Source: Pseudochelatococcus contaminans (lineage in GTDB: Bacteria; Pseudomonadota; Alphaproteobacteria; Rhizobiales; Beijerinckiaceae). Taken from it: a stretch of 64,000 nt of DNA. Under the pieces are notes generated by a model. That model searched no databases. It worked only from the letters and a program-made list of their open reading frames with translations, and was not told where the DNA came from. The position numbers and the translations under genes are program-made. Shown piece after piece: positions 28,763 through 39,238 of the stretch (position 1 is the first letter of the stretch; the number at the start of each line of letters is the position of its first letter). Location: contig NZ_JACICC010000004.1 in NCBI RefSeq assembly GCF_014195635.1, positions 310,001 through 374,000 of the forward strand, given 5' to 3'.

Positions 28763-29754
28763 TGGCCGAAGATGTCGGCGAACTCTTTCTTGTTCTTCGC
28801 TTCGTCTTCAAGCGCCTTGGCGGGGTCGAACGACAGCACCTTGATCGTGGAGCGGGCCGGGAAGCCCTCGGGCAGCGCCACTTCCGGATGCGCCGGGATG
28901 TAGCCCTGCTGGCGGGCGAGATCCTGCCCTTCCTGCGACAGGATGAAGTCGACGAAGGCCTTGGCGGCTTCGGGGTTCTTCGCCGTCTTCAGGATGGCGA
29001 CCGGCTCGGTGACGGCGGAAACGCCATCGACCGGGAACACGAACTCAATCGGCGCGCCCTTGGCCTTCTCGCGGATCGGCATGTAATCCACGATCACGCC
29101 ATACAGCTTGTCACCGCCGGCGACCGCCTTGAGCACGCCGCCGTTGCCGCCTGCGGCCAGCGCGTCGTTCTGCTTCAGCGCTTCATAATAGCCCCAGCCC
29201 TCGGGCAGGTTGCCGGTGAGCGTTGCAGCGTGGATGAGCGCCGCGCCGGATGCCAGCGGGCTCGGCATGATGAGCTGGCCCTTGACTTCCGGACGCTTGA
29301 GATCCTCCCACGACGTCGGCTTGAAATCGGCCTTGGTGTTGTAGGCGATGCCCGTCGTGATGAGCTTGGTGGAGAACCAGTTCTTGTCCGGATCGTGCGT
29401 GCCGGGCGGATAGGCCGAAACGTCCGCGGCCTCATGCGGCTGGAGCCGGCCTTCCTTCTTGAGGCCCTCCAGCGTGACGCTGTCGGCGATCAGCAGCACG
29501 TCCGGCTGCGGCTGGCCGGCCTCGAACTCGGCGCGCAGCTTGGCGAGCAGCGGCGGGGTGCCGTCGCGGACAAAGCTGATGTCGACGTTGGGATGCTTCG
29601 CCTTGAAAGCATCGATCGTCTGCTGGGCATCGGTGTTCGGCTGGCTGGTGTAGAGCACCAGCTTGCCGGAAACGTTGTCGGCCGCAAACGCCGCAGGAAC
29701 CACGGCGACGGCGGAAGAAAGGGTTGCGATAACGGCTGCAAGGACGCTTTTCAT
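28759..29754 (-). CDS. Periplasmic binding protein, FbpA/AfuA type
   Basis: 331 residues. Signal peptide 1-24 ends in AAFAADN. The mature start SGKLVLYTSQPNTDAQQTID and PDVLLIADSVTLEGLKKEGR are typical of class II Fe3+/thiamine/phosphonate binding proteins, as is ITTGIAYNTKADFKPTSWED. The Fe3+ proteins bind iron with two adjacent tyrosines; here I find VIVDYMPI at that place, a single Tyr, so Fe3+ is not certain and 2-aminoethylphosphonate or another solute is possible. ATG 29754 has GGGAG 8 bases upstream; the frame runs open to 29892 without a signal. Confidence 0.85.
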   Translation of the reverse strand: MKSVLAAVIATLSSAVAVVPAAFAADNVSGKLVLYTSQPNTDAQQTIDAFKAKHPNVDISFVRDGTPPLLAKLRAEFEAGQPQPDVLLIADSVTLEGLKKEGRLQPHEAADVSAYPPGTHDPDKNWFSTKLITTGIAYNTKADFKPTSWEDLKRPEVKGQLIMPSPLASGAALIHAATLTGNLPEGWGYYEALKQNDALAAGGNGGVLKAVAGGDKLYGVIVDYMPIREKAKGAPIEFVFPVDGVSAVTEPVAILKTAKNPEAAKAFVDFILSQEGQDLARQQGYIPAHPEVALPEGFPARSTIKVLSFDPAKALEDEAKNKKEFADIFGQ

Positions 29755-30081
29755 CGGGAAAACTCCCAGTATATGGCGGAGGAACGGACGCATATCACCG
29801 CGTTCTGGCGGCGAAACCTTGTATTGCCAATCATGTTGATCCGTCTGCGTAGCCGCAGGCCGTGACGCTGATATGACGCGACGAATTCGCACATCCGAAT
29901 GGCGACACGGGTTGCTTCCGACCCCGCGCTGACTGTACTGCTAATGAAACTTGCATCGGCGCATCGTCCGTGCTCCAACATGGGTGCGGCGGGCCATCGT
30001 GGAACCGGATGCAACCCTTTGGAGGAAAGGCCGGAACACCGCAGCAGCGGCAACCGGACATGCAGCGCAAGGAGCGGCCAG
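29755..30081. other. Divergent intergenic region between the FbpA-type gene and tal
   Basis: 327 bases with no supported gene. It must hold promoters for the leftward importer genes and the rightward tal gene. No thiamine-pyrophosphate riboswitch core or iron box was recognised. Confidence 0.4.
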
Positions 30082-31038
30082 ATGACCTCGAAACTGGACC
30101 GGCTGAAAGCCGTTACCGTGGTGGTCGCCGACACGGGCGACATCGAAACCGTCCGCCGCCTCCGGCCGCAGGACTGCACCACCAATCCCACCCTGCTGCT
30201 GAAAGCCGTGCAGTCCGGCAACTCCGCCGATATCGTCGACGAAGCCCTCGCCTGGGGCAAAGGTCTTAAAGGCAACCACGAGGACATCGTCGCCCGCGTC
30301 GCGGACAGACTCGCAGTGAGCTTCGGGGCGGAGCTGGCGCGCATCGTGCCCGGCCGCGTCTCGACCGAAGTGGATGCCGACCTGTCCTTCGACACCGAGG
30401 CCACGGTTGCAAAGGCCCGCGCCCTTATTGCCGATTATGCGGATCGTGGCATCGGCCGCGAGCGCATTCTCATCAAGATCGCCGCGACATGGGAAGGCAT
30501 TCGCGCCGCCGAGATCCTGCAGAAAGAAGGCATCGACACCAACCTTACGCTGCTGTTCTCGCTGGCGCAGGCCGCCGCTTGCGCCGATGCCGGGGTGTTC
30601 CTGATCTCGCCCTTCGTCGGCCGCATTCTGGACTGGAACCTCAAGAACGGCGGCGGCCCCTACACCGGCGAGACCGATCCGGGCGTCGTGTCCGTGCGCT
30701 CCATCTATGCTTATTACAAGCGCCACGGCATCGGCACGGTGGTCATGGGCGCGTCGTTCCGCAACCTCGGAGAGATCGAGGCGCTGGCCGGTTGTGACCG
30801 CCTGACCATCTCTCCCGCGCTGATCGACGAACTGGCCGCCAGCGACGGCGATCTGCCGCGCCGCCTTTCGCCAGACGATACCGCCGCAGCCCCTGACCGC
30901 CTGCGCCTCGATGAAGCGGCGTTCCGCTTCGCGCTCAATGAGGATGCGATGGCGACCGAAAAACTCGCTGAAGGCATCCGCGCCTTCGTGAAGGATCTGC
31001 GCAGCCTGCGGGCGCTCATTGCCGAGCGGCTGGGATAG
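30082..31038 (+). CDS. tal: Transaldolase
   Basis: Transfers a dihydroxyacetone unit between sugar phosphates in the non-oxidative pentose phosphate pathway. 318 residues, the TalB length. The Schiff-base lysine is Lys132 in [12 protein letters not shown], the same number as in E. coli Tal[12 protein letters not shown] near residue 32 and [19 protein letters not shown] at about 155 are the two family signatures; [11 protein letters not shown] follows. ATG 30082 has AAGGAG 7 bases upstream and is preferred to the earlier in-frame ATG at 29899. Confidence 0.95.
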   Translation: MTSKLDRLKAVTVVVADTGDIETVRRLRPQDCTTNPTLLLKAVQSGNSADIVDEALAWGKGLKGNHEDIVARVADRLAVSFGAELARIVPGRVSTEVDADLSFDTEATVAKARALIADYADRGIGRERILIKIAATWEGIRAAEILQKEGIDTNLTLLFSLAQAAACADAGVFLISPFVGRILDWNLKNGGGPYTGETDPGVVSVRSIYAYYKRHGIGTVVMGASFRNLGEIEALAGCDRLTISPALIDELAASDGDLPRRLSPDDTAAAPDRLRLDEAAFRFALNEDAMATEKLAEGIRAFVKDLRSLRALIAERLG

Positions 31039-31079
31039 AGAAGTTTGCAGTCACATCATTAAAGCGAGAGCGCGCGGGC

Positions 31080-32372
31080 ATGGTCGACATCGCTACACGG
31101 GTCTACAACCATAAGTGGAAAATCGATCCGATCGTCCGGTCGATGCTCGATACGGATTTCTACAAACTGCTGATGGCGCAAATGATTTTCCGCCGCCAGC
31201 GGGATACGCGGGTGACCTTCTCGATCATCAACCGCTCGCAGCACATCCGCCTCGCCGACCTCATCGACGCCGGCGAGCTGCGTGAACAGCTTGACCATGT
31301 CCGCTCCCTGTCCCTGACACGCGGCGAATCCACTTGGCTGCGCGGCAATATGTTCTATGGCCGCCGGCAGATGTTCGAGCCGGAATTCATCGCCTGGCTG
31401 GAGACATTCCGCCTTCCGCCCTACGAGCTTGAGGAAAAAGACGGCCAATATGAGCTGACTTTCGAGGGGCCGTGGCTGGAAACCACGTTCTGGGAAATTC
31501 CGGCGCTGGCGATCATCACCGAATTGCGCTCGCGGGCGGTGCTGAAGCACATGGGCCGCTTCGAATTGCAGGTGCTGTATGCCCGCGCCATGGCCCGGCT
31601 ATGGGAGAAGGTGAAGGAGCTGAAAACCCTCCCGGACCTCTCGATTGCCGATTTCGGCACCCGCCGCCGCCATAGTTTCCTGTGGCAGGACTGGTGCGTG
31701 CAGGCGTTGCAGGAAGGTCTCGGCAAAGCCTTCACCGGCACGTCGAACTGCCTCATCGCCATGCGGCGCGAGCTTGAGGCCGTGGGCACGAACGCGCACG
31801 AACTTCCCATGGTCTATGGCGCGCTGGCACCCGACGATGCCGAGCTTTTGAAGGCCCCGTATCACGTACTGGCGGACTGGCAGGAGGATTATGACGGCAA
31901 CCTGCTCGTCATCCTCCCCGACACCTACGGCACCACCGGCTTTCTTAAAAATGCCCCTTCGTGGCTGTCGCGCTGGACGGGCATCCGCGTCGACTCCAAA
32001 GATCCGATCGAAGGCGGCGAGGAAGCGATTGCATGGTGGAAGGCGCAGGGCACGGACCCGCGCGACCGCCTCATTGTTTTCTCCGACGGGCTTGACGTGG
32101 ATGCCATCAAGAGTATCCACGCTCATTTCAGTGGCCGTGTCCGCTTCGCCTTTGGCTGGGGCACGCTGCTGACTAATGATTTTCGCGGTTTCGCGCCGGA
32201 CGGTCTGCTCGACCCCTTCTCCATTGTGTGCAAGGTGGTGTCTGCAAACGGTGCGCCAACCGTGAAGCTGTCCGACAACCCGGCCAAGGCGCTCGGTCCT
32301 CCCGAAGAGATCGAGCGATACAAGCGGGTTTTCGACGTCAGCGAACAAAGCGTGCGTGAAGTGGTGGTATAA
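31080..32372 (+). CDS. pncB: Nicotinate phosphoribosyltransferase
   Basis: Converts nicotinate, PRPP and ATP to nicotinate mononucleotide in NAD salvage. 430 residues. N-terminal [15 protein letters not shown], the [20 protein letters not shown] segment, the nucleotide site [27 protein letters not shown] and the C-terminal [12 protein letters not shown] and [11 protein letters not shown] all match PncB. GAGAGCGCG is the weak site before ATG 31080. Its TAA stop shares a base with the argH start (TAATG). Confidence 0.95.
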   Translation: MVDIATRVYNHKWKIDPIVRSMLDTDFYKLLMAQMIFRRQRDTRVTFSIINRSQHIRLADLIDAGELREQLDHVRSLSLTRGESTWLRGNMFYGRRQMFEPEFIAWLETFRLPPYELEEKDGQYELTFEGPWLETTFWEIPALAIITELRSRAVLKHMGRFELQVLYARAMARLWEKVKELKTLPDLSIADFGTRRRHSFLWQDWCVQALQEGLGKAFTGTSNCLIAMRRELEAVGTNAHELPMVYGALAPDDAELLKAPYHVLADWQEDYDGNLLVILPDTYGTTGFLKNAPSWLSRWTGIRVDSKDPIEGGEEAIAWWKAQGTDPRDRLIVFSDGLDVDAIKSIHAHFSGRVRFAFGWGTLLTNDFRGFAPDGLLDPFSIVCKVVSANGAPTVKLSDNPAKALGPPEEIERYKRVFDVSEQSVREVVV

Positions 32373-33775
32373 TGGCCGACGACAAGAAAAAAACAAATGA
32401 AGCCAATGCGATGTGGGGCGGGCGTTTCGCGTCCTCGCCCGCCGCGCTGATGGAGGCCATCAACGCCTCCATCGATTTCGACAAGCGGCTTGCCGATCAG
32501 GATATTCGCGGTTCCCTCGCCCACAGCGACATGCTGGCAGCCCAGGGCATCATCGGCGCAGCCGACCGTGACGCCATCCACGCCGGACTGGCCGAGGTGC
32601 GCAAAGACATCGAAGCCGGAACCTTCACGTTCAGCACGGCGCTGGAAGACATCCATATGAATGTCGAGCAGCGATTGAAGGAGATCGCTGGCGAGCCAGC
32701 GGGCCGCCTGCATACAGCCCGAAGCCGTAACGATCAGGTGGCTGTGGACGTGCGCCTGTGGGTGCGCGAGGCGCATGACCGGGCCATCGAGCAGATCACC
32801 GGCCTGATGCGCGCGCTGGTCGCGCTGGCCGAGCACAACACCGACACCGTGATGCCGGGCTTCACGCATCTTCAGTCGGCGCAGCCGGTAACGTTCGGTC
32901 ATCACCTGCTCGCCTATGTCGAGATGCTGGGCCGCGACCGCAGCCGTTTTCGCGATTCGCGCCGCCGCCTCAACGAATCGCCGCTCGGCGCGGCTGCCCT
33001 TGCGGGTACGTCCTTCGCCATTGATCGCCACGCCACGGCGAAGGCGCTCGGTTTCGATGGGCCGACGCGCAACTCGCTCGATTCGGTATCCGACCGCGAC
33101 TTCATTCTGGAATATCTGTCGGCTGCCTCCATCTGCGCCATGCACCTGTCGCGCTTCGCGGAGGAAATCGTGCTGTGGATGACGGCGCAGTTCGGCTTCG
33201 TGCGCCTGTCCGACCGCTGGACCACAGGCTCCAGCATCATGCCGCAGAAGAAGAATCCCGACGCCGCCGAACTCGTGCGCGGCAAGACGGGACGCGTCTA
33301 TGGCGCACTCTTCTCGCTGCTCACCGTTATGAAGGGTCTGCCGCTCACCTACTCCAAGGATATGCAGGAAGATAAAGAGCAGCTCTTTGATGCCGCCGAT
33401 ACGCTGGAGCTGGTGCTCGCGGCCACCACCGGCATGGTGGAGGATCTGGAGGCTGTGCCAGAGCGGATGTCCGCCGCGGCGGGCGCTGGTTTCTCCACTG
33501 CCACCGATTTGGCCGACTGGCTCGTGCGCAGCCTCAACATGCCTTTCCGCGATGCCCACCATGTCACCGGGCGTCTCGTTGCGGAGGCGGAACGACGCGG
33601 CGTCGGGCTTGAGGATCTGCCGATCGATGCGTTCCAGACCGTCGAACCCGGCATCACCAGTGATATTTATGCGGTTCTGGGCGTCCAGAATTCGGTCCGG
33701 TCGCGAAAGAGTTTCGGCGGCACCGCGCCTGATCAGGTCGCAACCCAGATTGCCTGGTGGAAAGACCACTTATGA
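32372..33775 (+). CDS. argH: Argininosuccinate lyase
   Basis: Last step of arginine synthesis: argininosuccinate to arginine and fumarate. 467 residues. [20 protein letters not shown] at the N-terminus, [35 protein letters not shown] and the fumarate-lyase signature [20 protein letters not shown] (about 288-307, with the catalytic serine) are all present. Coupled to pncB at its start (TAATG) and to the EamA gene at its end (ATGA). Confidence 0.96.
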   Translation: MADDKKKTNEANAMWGGRFASSPAALMEAINASIDFDKRLADQDIRGSLAHSDMLAAQGIIGAADRDAIHAGLAEVRKDIEAGTFTFSTALEDIHMNVEQRLKEIAGEPAGRLHTARSRNDQVAVDVRLWVREAHDRAIEQITGLMRALVALAEHNTDTVMPGFTHLQSAQPVTFGHHLLAYVEMLGRDRSRFRDSRRRLNESPLGAAALAGTSFAIDRHATAKALGFDGPTRNSLDSVSDRDFILEYLSAASICAMHLSRFAEEIVLWMTAQFGFVRLSDRWTTGSSIMPQKKNPDAAELVRGKTGRVYGALFSLLTVMKGLPLTYSKDMQEDKEQLFDAADTLELVLAATTGMVEDLEAVPERMSAAAGAGFSTATDLADWLVRSLNMPFRDAHHVTGRLVAEAERRGVGLEDLPIDAFQTVEPGITSDIYAVLGVQNSVRSRKSFGGTAPDQVATQIAWWKDHL

Positions 33776-34644
33776 ACGCGGCGCTTCTGCGCACTATTCC
33801 GGCGGTTTTCGTCGTCATATGGGCCACCGGCTTCATTGTGGCGCGTTTCGTCGTGCCACACGCCGATCCAATCACCTTCCTTGCGGTACGCTGCGCATTG
33901 GCAGCCCTTGTCTTTATCGTGATAGCCATTGCCGCAGGCGCCAAGTGGCCGGTGACGCCGTATCAGTGGTTTCAGGCGCTTGTCGCCGGCGTTCTCATGC
34001 AGGGCATCTATTTGGGCGCGACCTTCTGGTCGGCCAAGCATGGGCTGCCGGCCGGGATCATCGCGCTTGTCATGGGTCTGCAGCCGCTGTTGACGGGCGT
34101 GTTGTCGGTTCCGCTGCTCGGGGAACGCGTATCCGGCCAGCGATGGCTTGGCATCGCAGTCGGATTTGCCGGGGCGTTGCTGGTGATGTTCCCACGCATC
34201 GGCGATGCCTCACTCGCGATCCCGTTCGCGGCAACGGCGGTGGCCTTCGGTGGCATGGTGTCGATGACCCTCGGCACGGTCTGGCAGAAACGCACAGCCT
34301 CGGCAATGGATCTGCGCGTCAGTGCGGCCATCCAGTTCGTCGGCGCTGTTCTCGTGCTGGCGCCGTTCGCGGCGCTCACGGAAGATCTCTATATGGACGG
34401 CAGCGTGGCAATGTGGGGCGCGTTGATCTGGGCCGTATTCGGCCTGTCCGTGGGTGCGATCGGGCTGCTGCTTTATCTTATCCGGCAGGGCGCTGTCGCC
34501 GGCGTGGCATCGCTGCTCTATCTCGTGCCGCCGGTATCGGCGGTGATGGCTTATGGCTTGTTCGGGGAAACGCTCGAACCCGTCCAGATGGCCGGCATGG
34601 CTGTTGCCGCAATCGGCGTGGCGCTAGCCAACCGTCCCTCATAA
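33772..34644 (+). CDS. EamA-family (DMT superfamily) transporter
   Basis: 290 residues, ten hydrophobic helices in two EamA repeats (about 8-140 and 150-285). The entry [20 protein letters not shown] with a conserved FxxxR.. pattern and the repeat-2 ending [19 protein letters not shown] are typical. The family exports or imports metabolites; the substrate is unknown. It overlaps argH by four bases (ATGA), so export of arginine or another amino acid is conceivable, though position is the only argument. Confidence 0.88.
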   Translation: MNAALLRTIPAVFVVIWATGFIVARFVVPHADPITFLAVRCALAALVFIVIAIAAGAKWPVTPYQWFQALVAGVLMQGIYLGATFWSAKHGLPAGIIALVMGLQPLLTGVLSVPLLGERVSGQRWLGIAVGFAGALLVMFPRIGDASLAIPFAATAVAFGGMVSMTLGTVWQKRTASAMDLRVSAAIQFVGAVLVLAPFAALTEDLYMDGSVAMWGALIWAVFGLSVGAIGLLLYLIRQGAVAGVASLLYLVPPVSAVMAYGLFGETLEPVQMAGMAVAAIGVALANRPS

Positions 34645-34685
34645 GGCGCTTTGCGCTAAAATATAAAATCTGCATGAAATAAAAA

Positions 34686-34730
34686 GTCTCGCCCACGTCC
34701 GCGCCTCTTGAGACGGGATGTGGGCGAGAC
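34686..34730 (-). terminator. Rho-independent terminator of bamE
   Basis: GTCTCGCCCAC (34686-34696) and GTGGGCGAGAC (34720-34730) form an 11-base perfect stem. On the minus strand the stem is followed directly by TTTTTATTT, so it serves the leftward bamE; it may also stop the rightward EamA transcript. Confidence 0.85.
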
Positions 34731-34773
34731 AGAAGCGATCTGCCGGAGCGGTCGACACCCGCCCCGGGTAAAA

Positions 34774-35256
34774 TTACGCGCCGAGCGGGTTGAAGCTTGC
34801 GCCGCCGCCACGGAAGAGCTGGTTCAGGAAGCTCTGCTCCGCGCCGCTCGTGGGCGTGGTGCGGCTGATGAAGTCGAACACGACGCCATCCTTCAGGCCG
34901 TAGTGGGCGACGCGCTCCACCTTGAATGCCTGATTGAAGTAGATCGCGATGACCTGCTGATCGACGATTCGCGGCTCGATGAACTGCACGTTACGCTGCA
35001 GCTTCTGGCTGATGTAGTAAAACGTCTTGTTGCCGACCGTGGAAACGGTGGACGGCGTGCCGAGGATGGAGAGCACCTCTTCTACACCCGTGCCGGGCTT
35101 GATGCGGGCAAGCGCGTCTTCATTGACGACGTAACCGCGCGAGATCGTCTCCCGGCTGCCGCATGCGGCCAGCGGAAGGCTTGCGACCCCCGCGAGCAGG
35201 ATAGCCGCCGCAACGGAGCTTCTGGATGCAAAACGTTTGCCGGTAGAGTTGCTCAC
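34774..35256 (-). CDS. bamE: Outer-membrane assembly lipoprotein BamE
   Basis: Component of the Bam complex that inserts beta-barrel proteins. About 160 residues from GTG 35256. A lipoprotein signal ends in the lipobox LAAC, giving acylated Cys at about 33. The SmpA/BamE core follows: ARIKPGTGVEEVLSILGTPS, then TFYYISQKLQR and VIAIYFN, ending with a GAEQSFLNQLFRG tail usual in Rhizobiales. I choose GTG 35256 because AGGAG lies 9 bases upstream; the frame is open to 35334 but without a site. A terminator follows. Confidence 0.9.
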   Translation of the reverse strand: MSNSTGKRFASRSSVAAAILLAGVASLPLAACGSRETISRGYVVNEDALARIKPGTGVEEVLSILGTPSTVSTVGNKTFYYISQKLQRNVQFIEPRIVDQQVIAIYFNQAFKVERVAHYGLKDGVVFDFISRTTPTSGAEQSFLNQLFRGGGASFNPLGA

Positions 35257-35691
35257 CCCGATGGTCTCCTGAACTGATACGCGTCTGGCATAAAACTCCA
35301 CCCATGGCCTAACCCGCGACTGGCGGATTTGCAAGGCGGTATCACGCTGATACGCACTGTTGATATCCTCTTTCGCCGCCCACAGGCGCGCGAGCGCAGA
35401 ATCAACGGCTGCACTTTCTCACAGGAAAATACAAAATCCCTTCAATAACCTTTCAGATTGTCGGCACACCGGCGGATCGCCATGCTGGTGCAACAGTGGA
35501 GGATTACGCTTCTGATGCATTATATTTGCAAAGGCTGTTCCCCGATGCGCCTGAATGGTGATACTGCCGCTTAGATATGTTGAATCGACCGGGCACGGCG
35601 CTTTGCGGCAACAGACCGCTTCCAGCGTCGCGCTCCACAACCCGCTGCCCGGGCTTTTTGCTCTGGCGGCGTCACCCGAGGGAGGTCCATC
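35257..35691. other. Divergent intergenic region between bamE and yceD
   Basis: 435 bases without a supported gene. In many Rhizobiales a ubiquinol-cytochrome c chaperone gene lies between bamE and the DUF177 gene; I find no frame here with its features. It carries the two divergent promoters. No clear operator or RNA structure was seen. Confidence 0.4.
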
Positions 35692-36273
35692 ATGACCGAG
35701 ACCATTTCTTTTCCCCTGCAGCACATCTTCAATGTGACCGATCTGAAGCCCGAAGGGGTGGACGTGACCGTGGAAACCACGGCCGAAGAGCGTGCGGCGC
35801 TGGCGAAGTTTCTCGATCTGCCGGCCATTCATCACCTCGAAGGCACGTTTCACCTCACCGGCAACGCCCGGCGTGTGACGGTGCGCGGCGAAGTGCGGGC
35901 GGCCATCGTGCAGACCTGCACCGTGTCGCTGGACCCATTCGACACCTCCATTCATGAAGATGTCGAGGTGGTATTCGAGGAACCTGCTGTCGACGCGCTC
36001 GACGCAAACGCCAAGGCCGCCCTGGCCCGCGGCGCGCTCGACAAGCCGATCGACCTGAAGGATCTCGAAACGGAACTCGACGCGCCCGACGACCTCATCG
36101 ACGGCAAGATCGATCTCGGCTCGCTGACGGCGGAGTTCCTGGCGCTTGGGCTGGATCCCTACCCCCGCAAGCCAGGCGTGGAGTTTTCGTTCGATGACGG
36201 CTCCGCCGAACGCGAATCACCCTTTGCCGCCCTCTCCGGCCTCAAGGGGTCCGCACCCGGCGGCGCAAACTAG
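35692..36273 (+). CDS. YceD/DUF177 family protein
   Basis: 193 residues. YceD-type proteins affect 23S rRNA accumulation and are normally linked to rpmF and plsX; here plsX follows by 155 bases, which is the usual alphaproteobacterial linkage. The core is visible: GTFHLTGNARRVTVRGEVRA, then VQTCTVSLDPFDTSIHEDVE with the conserved Cys, and the C-terminal DLGSLTAEFLALGLDPYPRK. GAGGGAGG lies about 8 bases before ATG 35692. Confidence 0.88.
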   Translation: MTETISFPLQHIFNVTDLKPEGVDVTVETTAEERAALAKFLDLPAIHHLEGTFHLTGNARRVTVRGEVRAAIVQTCTVSLDPFDTSIHEDVEVVFEEPAVDALDANAKAALARGALDKPIDLKDLETELDAPDDLIDGKIDLGSLTAEFLALGLDPYPRKPGVEFSFDDGSAERESPFAALSGLKGSAPGGAN

Positions 36274-36331
36274 TCAAGGGCGCCCGCGCGCATGCGATGG
36301 ACCATGATAACCTTGATGGAAGATCGCGCAC

Positions 36332-36360
36332 TTGACATAGGCGTGCACGCGGGCGTGTAT
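36332..36360 (+). promoter_or_regulatory. Probable sigma-70 promoter of plsX
   Basis: TTGACA (36332-36337) and GTGTAT (36355-36360) are separated by 17 bases, about 70 bases before the plsX start. A perfect -35 element in this G+C-rich genome is unlikely by chance. Confidence 0.55.
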
Positions 36361-36428
36361 CTGTCGCACATCATATCCGGATCGCCGCCTCACGGTGCGC
36401 TGTCCGCCGGGAGTTATACGCATTCACC

Positions 36429-37469
36429 ATGGCTGCACCGATAACGATTGCACTTGATGCCATGGGCGGGGATTTCGGTGCATCCGTCGTCGTGCCTGGC
36501 GCGGCGATCGCACTGGAGCGTCGTCCGGATATCCGCTTCATCCTGCACGGCGATGAGAACGTCATCGCGCCGCTGCTGGCTAAGCACCCTGCCCTCAAGG
36601 CGGCATCCGAAATCCGGCACACCGACGTATTCGTCAAGATGGACGACAAGCCCAGCCAGGCGTTGCGCGCCGGGCGTTACAAGTCCTCGATGTGGCAGGC
36701 CATCGAGGCGGTGAAAACCGGCGAAGCCCATGTGGCCGTGTCGGCCGGCAATACGGGCGCGCTGATGGCGATGTCGATGTTCTGCCTGAAAACCATGGCT
36801 CCCATCGACCGTCCGGCCATTGCCGGAATCTGGCCCACCCTGCGCGGCGAAAGCATCGTGCTCGATATCGGGGCCACCATCGGCGCCGACGCCGGCCAGC
36901 TCGTTAATCTCGCGCTCATGGGCGCGGCGCTGGCCCGGGCCGTTTTCGACATCGAGCGGCCAAGCGTCGGCCTGCTTAACGTCGGCGTCGAGGAAATCAA
37001 GGGCAACGAAGCCGTCAAGGAAGCAGGCCGCCTGCTGCGCGAAAACGAATCACGCCAGTTCACCTACCATGGCTTCGTCGAGGGGGACGACCTCGGCAAG
37101 GGCACTGTGGATGTGGTGGTCACGGAAGGATTCGCCGGCAACATCGCGCTGAAGGCGGCGGAAGGCACCGCCCGTCAGGTTGCGTCCTACCTGCGCGCCG
37201 CGATCAGCCGCTCCTTCATGGCGCGTATCGGATATTTGTTTGCGCGCGGCGCATTCGCGGCGCTGAAGGAGAAGCTCGATCCGCGCCGCTCCAACGGCGG
37301 GATCTTTCTTGGCCTCAACGGAATTGTCATCAAGAGCCACGGCGGCACTGATGCCTATGGCTTCGCAGCTGCGGTCGAGCTTGCTTATGACATGTCCCGC
37401 TTCGGCCTGATCGACCGCATCCGCGATACGCTGCCGCAAACGCCTGCCCTCGATACCGTGGCGGTATAG
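36429..37469 (+). CDS. plsX: Phosphate acyltransferase PlsX
   Basis: Makes acyl-phosphate from acyl-ACP, the first step of phospholipid synthesis in many bacteria. 346 residues. The N-terminus [20 protein letters not shown], then [38 protein letters not shown] and [15 protein letters not shown] are all family landmarks, and the end [13 protein letters not shown] is usual. It lies upstream of fabH as in most proteobacteria. Confidence 0.96.
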   Translation: MAAPITIALDAMGGDFGASVVVPGAAIALERRPDIRFILHGDENVIAPLLAKHPALKAASEIRHTDVFVKMDDKPSQALRAGRYKSSMWQAIEAVKTGEAHVAVSAGNTGALMAMSMFCLKTMAPIDRPAIAGIWPTLRGESIVLDIGATIGADAGQLVNLALMGAALARAVFDIERPSVGLLNVGVEEIKGNEAVKEAGRLLRENESRQFTYHGFVEGDDLGKGTVDVVVTEGFAGNIALKAAEGTARQVASYLRAAISRSFMARIGYLFARGAFAALKEKLDPRRSNGGIFLGLNGIVIKSHGGTDAYGFAAAVELAYDMSRFGLIDRIRDTLPQTPALDTVAV

Positions 37470-37584
37470 CGCAGATTGTATCCGGCCCAATTCGCCGAAT
37501 TGAATATAAGTGGCGGCCGCATGGGCGGAAATTCTCTTTTAACCGAATGTGCTTTATAACGACAACATGATGGGGAGTTCATCC

Positions 37585-38568
37585 TTGCGTTCCGCCAATA
37601 CAAGATCCGTCATCCGCGGTTGTGGCTCCTATTTGCCGGAGCACATCCTGACAAACGACGAGTTGTCGAAACGCGTCGATACCTCAGATGAATGGATCGT
37701 GCAGCGCACCGGCATTCGCCAGCGCCACATCGCGGGCGAGGGAGAGACGACCTCTCAGCTTGGCGTCAAGGCGGCACAGGCGGCGCTCGACGCAGCCGGC
37801 CTGACGGCGGATGACATCGATCTTGTAGTCTGCGCCACCTCCACACCCGATTTTACCTTTCCTGCCACGGCCACCGTCATCCAGCATGCGCTCGGGATCA
37901 CCAAGGGCGCGGCGTTCGACGTGCAGGCGGTGTGCTCCGGTTTTGTGTTTGCAATCACAACGGCGGACAAGTTCCTTGTGTCCGGCTCCCACAAGCGGGC
38001 GCTCGTGATTGGCGCGGAAACCTTCTCCCGCATTCTGGACTGGGAGGATCGCGGCACCTGTGTGCTGTTTGGCGACGGCGCCGGCGCGGTCGTTCTGGAA
38101 GCGCAGCCCGGTGACGGCTCGTTGGAAGATCGCGGCGTGCTGACCACGCATCTGCGTTCGGACGGTGCCCATCGCGCCAAGCTGTTCGTGGACGGCGGCC
38201 CAGGCTCCACCGGCACCGTGGGGCATCTGCGGATGGAGGGTCGCGAGGTATTCCGCTTCGCCGTCGGCATGATCACCGACGTCATCGAAGATGCACTGAA
38301 AGCGCTCGATCTGACGGCGGAGGACATCGACTGGTTCGTTCCCCATCAGGCCAACCGCCGCATCATCGAGGCCAGCGCACAAAAACTCGGTTTCGCGCCG
38401 GAGAAGGTCGTCATCACCGTCGACAAGCATGGCAATACGTCCGCGGCGTCGATTCCGCTGGCTTTGACGCAGGCCGTATCGGACGGGCGCATCCGCGCGG
38501 GCGATCTGGTGCTGATCGAATCGCTGGGCGGTGGATTCACATGGGGCAGCGCCATCATCCGTTGGTGA
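37585..38568 (+). CDS. fabH: Beta-ketoacyl-ACP synthase III
   Basis: Condenses acetyl-CoA with malonyl-ACP to start fatty acid synthesis. The catalytic triad is visible: Cys in [13 protein letters not shown], His in [13 protein letters not shown] and Asn in [35 protein letters not shown] begins the fold. Start: TTG 37585 has GGGGAG 7 bases upstream and gives 327 residues, the usual length; ATG 37567 and 37570 lie ahead in frame but lack a good site, so the N-terminus is uncertain by six residues. It forms one transcription unit with plsX, and ihfA and a MerR gene follow. Confidence 0.94.
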   Translation: MRSANTRSVIRGCGSYLPEHILTNDELSKRVDTSDEWIVQRTGIRQRHIAGEGETTSQLGVKAAQAALDAAGLTADDIDLVVCATSTPDFTFPATATVIQHALGITKGAAFDVQAVCSGFVFAITTADKFLVSGSHKRALVIGAETFSRILDWEDRGTCVLFGDGAGAVVLEAQPGDGSLEDRGVLTTHLRSDGAHRAKLFVDGGPGSTGTVGHLRMEGREVFRFAVGMITDVIEDALKALDLTAEDIDWFVPHQANRRIIEASAQKLGFAPEKVVITVDKHGNTSAASIPLALTQAVSDGRIRAGDLVLIESLGGGFTWGSAIIRW

Positions 38569-38854
38569 AGGCGAATGCTGTTTTTATCGCCGGCGAATCA
38601 TAAAACTTCCACCATTGACCGTTACTTCTGATGAGAATAGCGTTGTCGCGAATGGATAATATCGCCAGTCGTCTGTAAGCTCCCGTTTCGGGCAGGGTGG
38701 CGTTCGGTTCGCGTCGGTTCGACATGCGCCTGCGTGGATGCCGGGTGCCGCGTTCTTTGCGGGGCACGGGTGGCAGACGTGGGCTTCCGGGGAATAACCA
38801 GATCATCTCTGATGATCCGCAGCGAGGGACGCGGTGAACGCGCAGGTGACACAC

Positions 38855-39166
38855 ATGGCAGGACGGACAGTTACCCGAGCGGACCTTTGTGAGGTCGTTT
38901 ATCAGAAGATCGGCTTGTCGCGGACAGAGTCGGCGGCGCTGGTCGAGTCTGTGCTCTCTGAAATTTCTTCCACCCTCGCACGCGGTGAAACCGTCAAGCT
39001 GTCATCGTTCGGATCGTTCATCATCCGCGACAAGGGCGAGCGCATCGGCCGCAACCCCAAGACCGGCGTCGAGGTGCCGATCGAGCCGCGCCGGGTCATG
39101 ATCTTCCGCCCGTCCAACGTGCTGCGCGCCCGCATCAACGGCGAGGAAGCCGAAGCGGAGGATTGA
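38855..39166 (+). CDS. ihfA: Integration host factor subunit alpha
   Basis: 103 residues. DNA-bending HU/IHF family protein. [20 protein letters not shown] is the typical IhfA N-terminus, [16 protein letters not shown] the beta-sheet region and [18 protein letters not shown] the DNA-intercalating arm with its conserved proline. ATG 38855 has AGGTG 6 bases upstream; a GTG at 38834 in frame would add seven residues not usual for the family. A MerR gene follows, as in other Rhizobiales. Confidence 0.95.
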   Translation: MAGRTVTRADLCEVVYQKIGLSRTESAALVESVLSEISSTLARGETVKLSSFGSFIIRDKGERIGRNPKTGVEVPIEPRRVMIFRPSNVLRARINGEEAEAED

Positions 39167-39238
39167 TCCGGTGGCCGCGCCTTTCCGGTGTTGCCCGGAG
39201 CGGCGCGGAAAGTGGCATGACGCGCGAGGGAGCAGGCG

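Noticed and set aside
28699-29865. 388-codon open frame antisense to the FbpA-type gene
   Set aside because: The minus-strand product has a signal peptide and family motifs; the plus frame has neither.
32123-33769. 548-codon open frame antisense to argH
   Set aside because: Antisense shadow of argH, whose active-site motif is intact on the plus strand.
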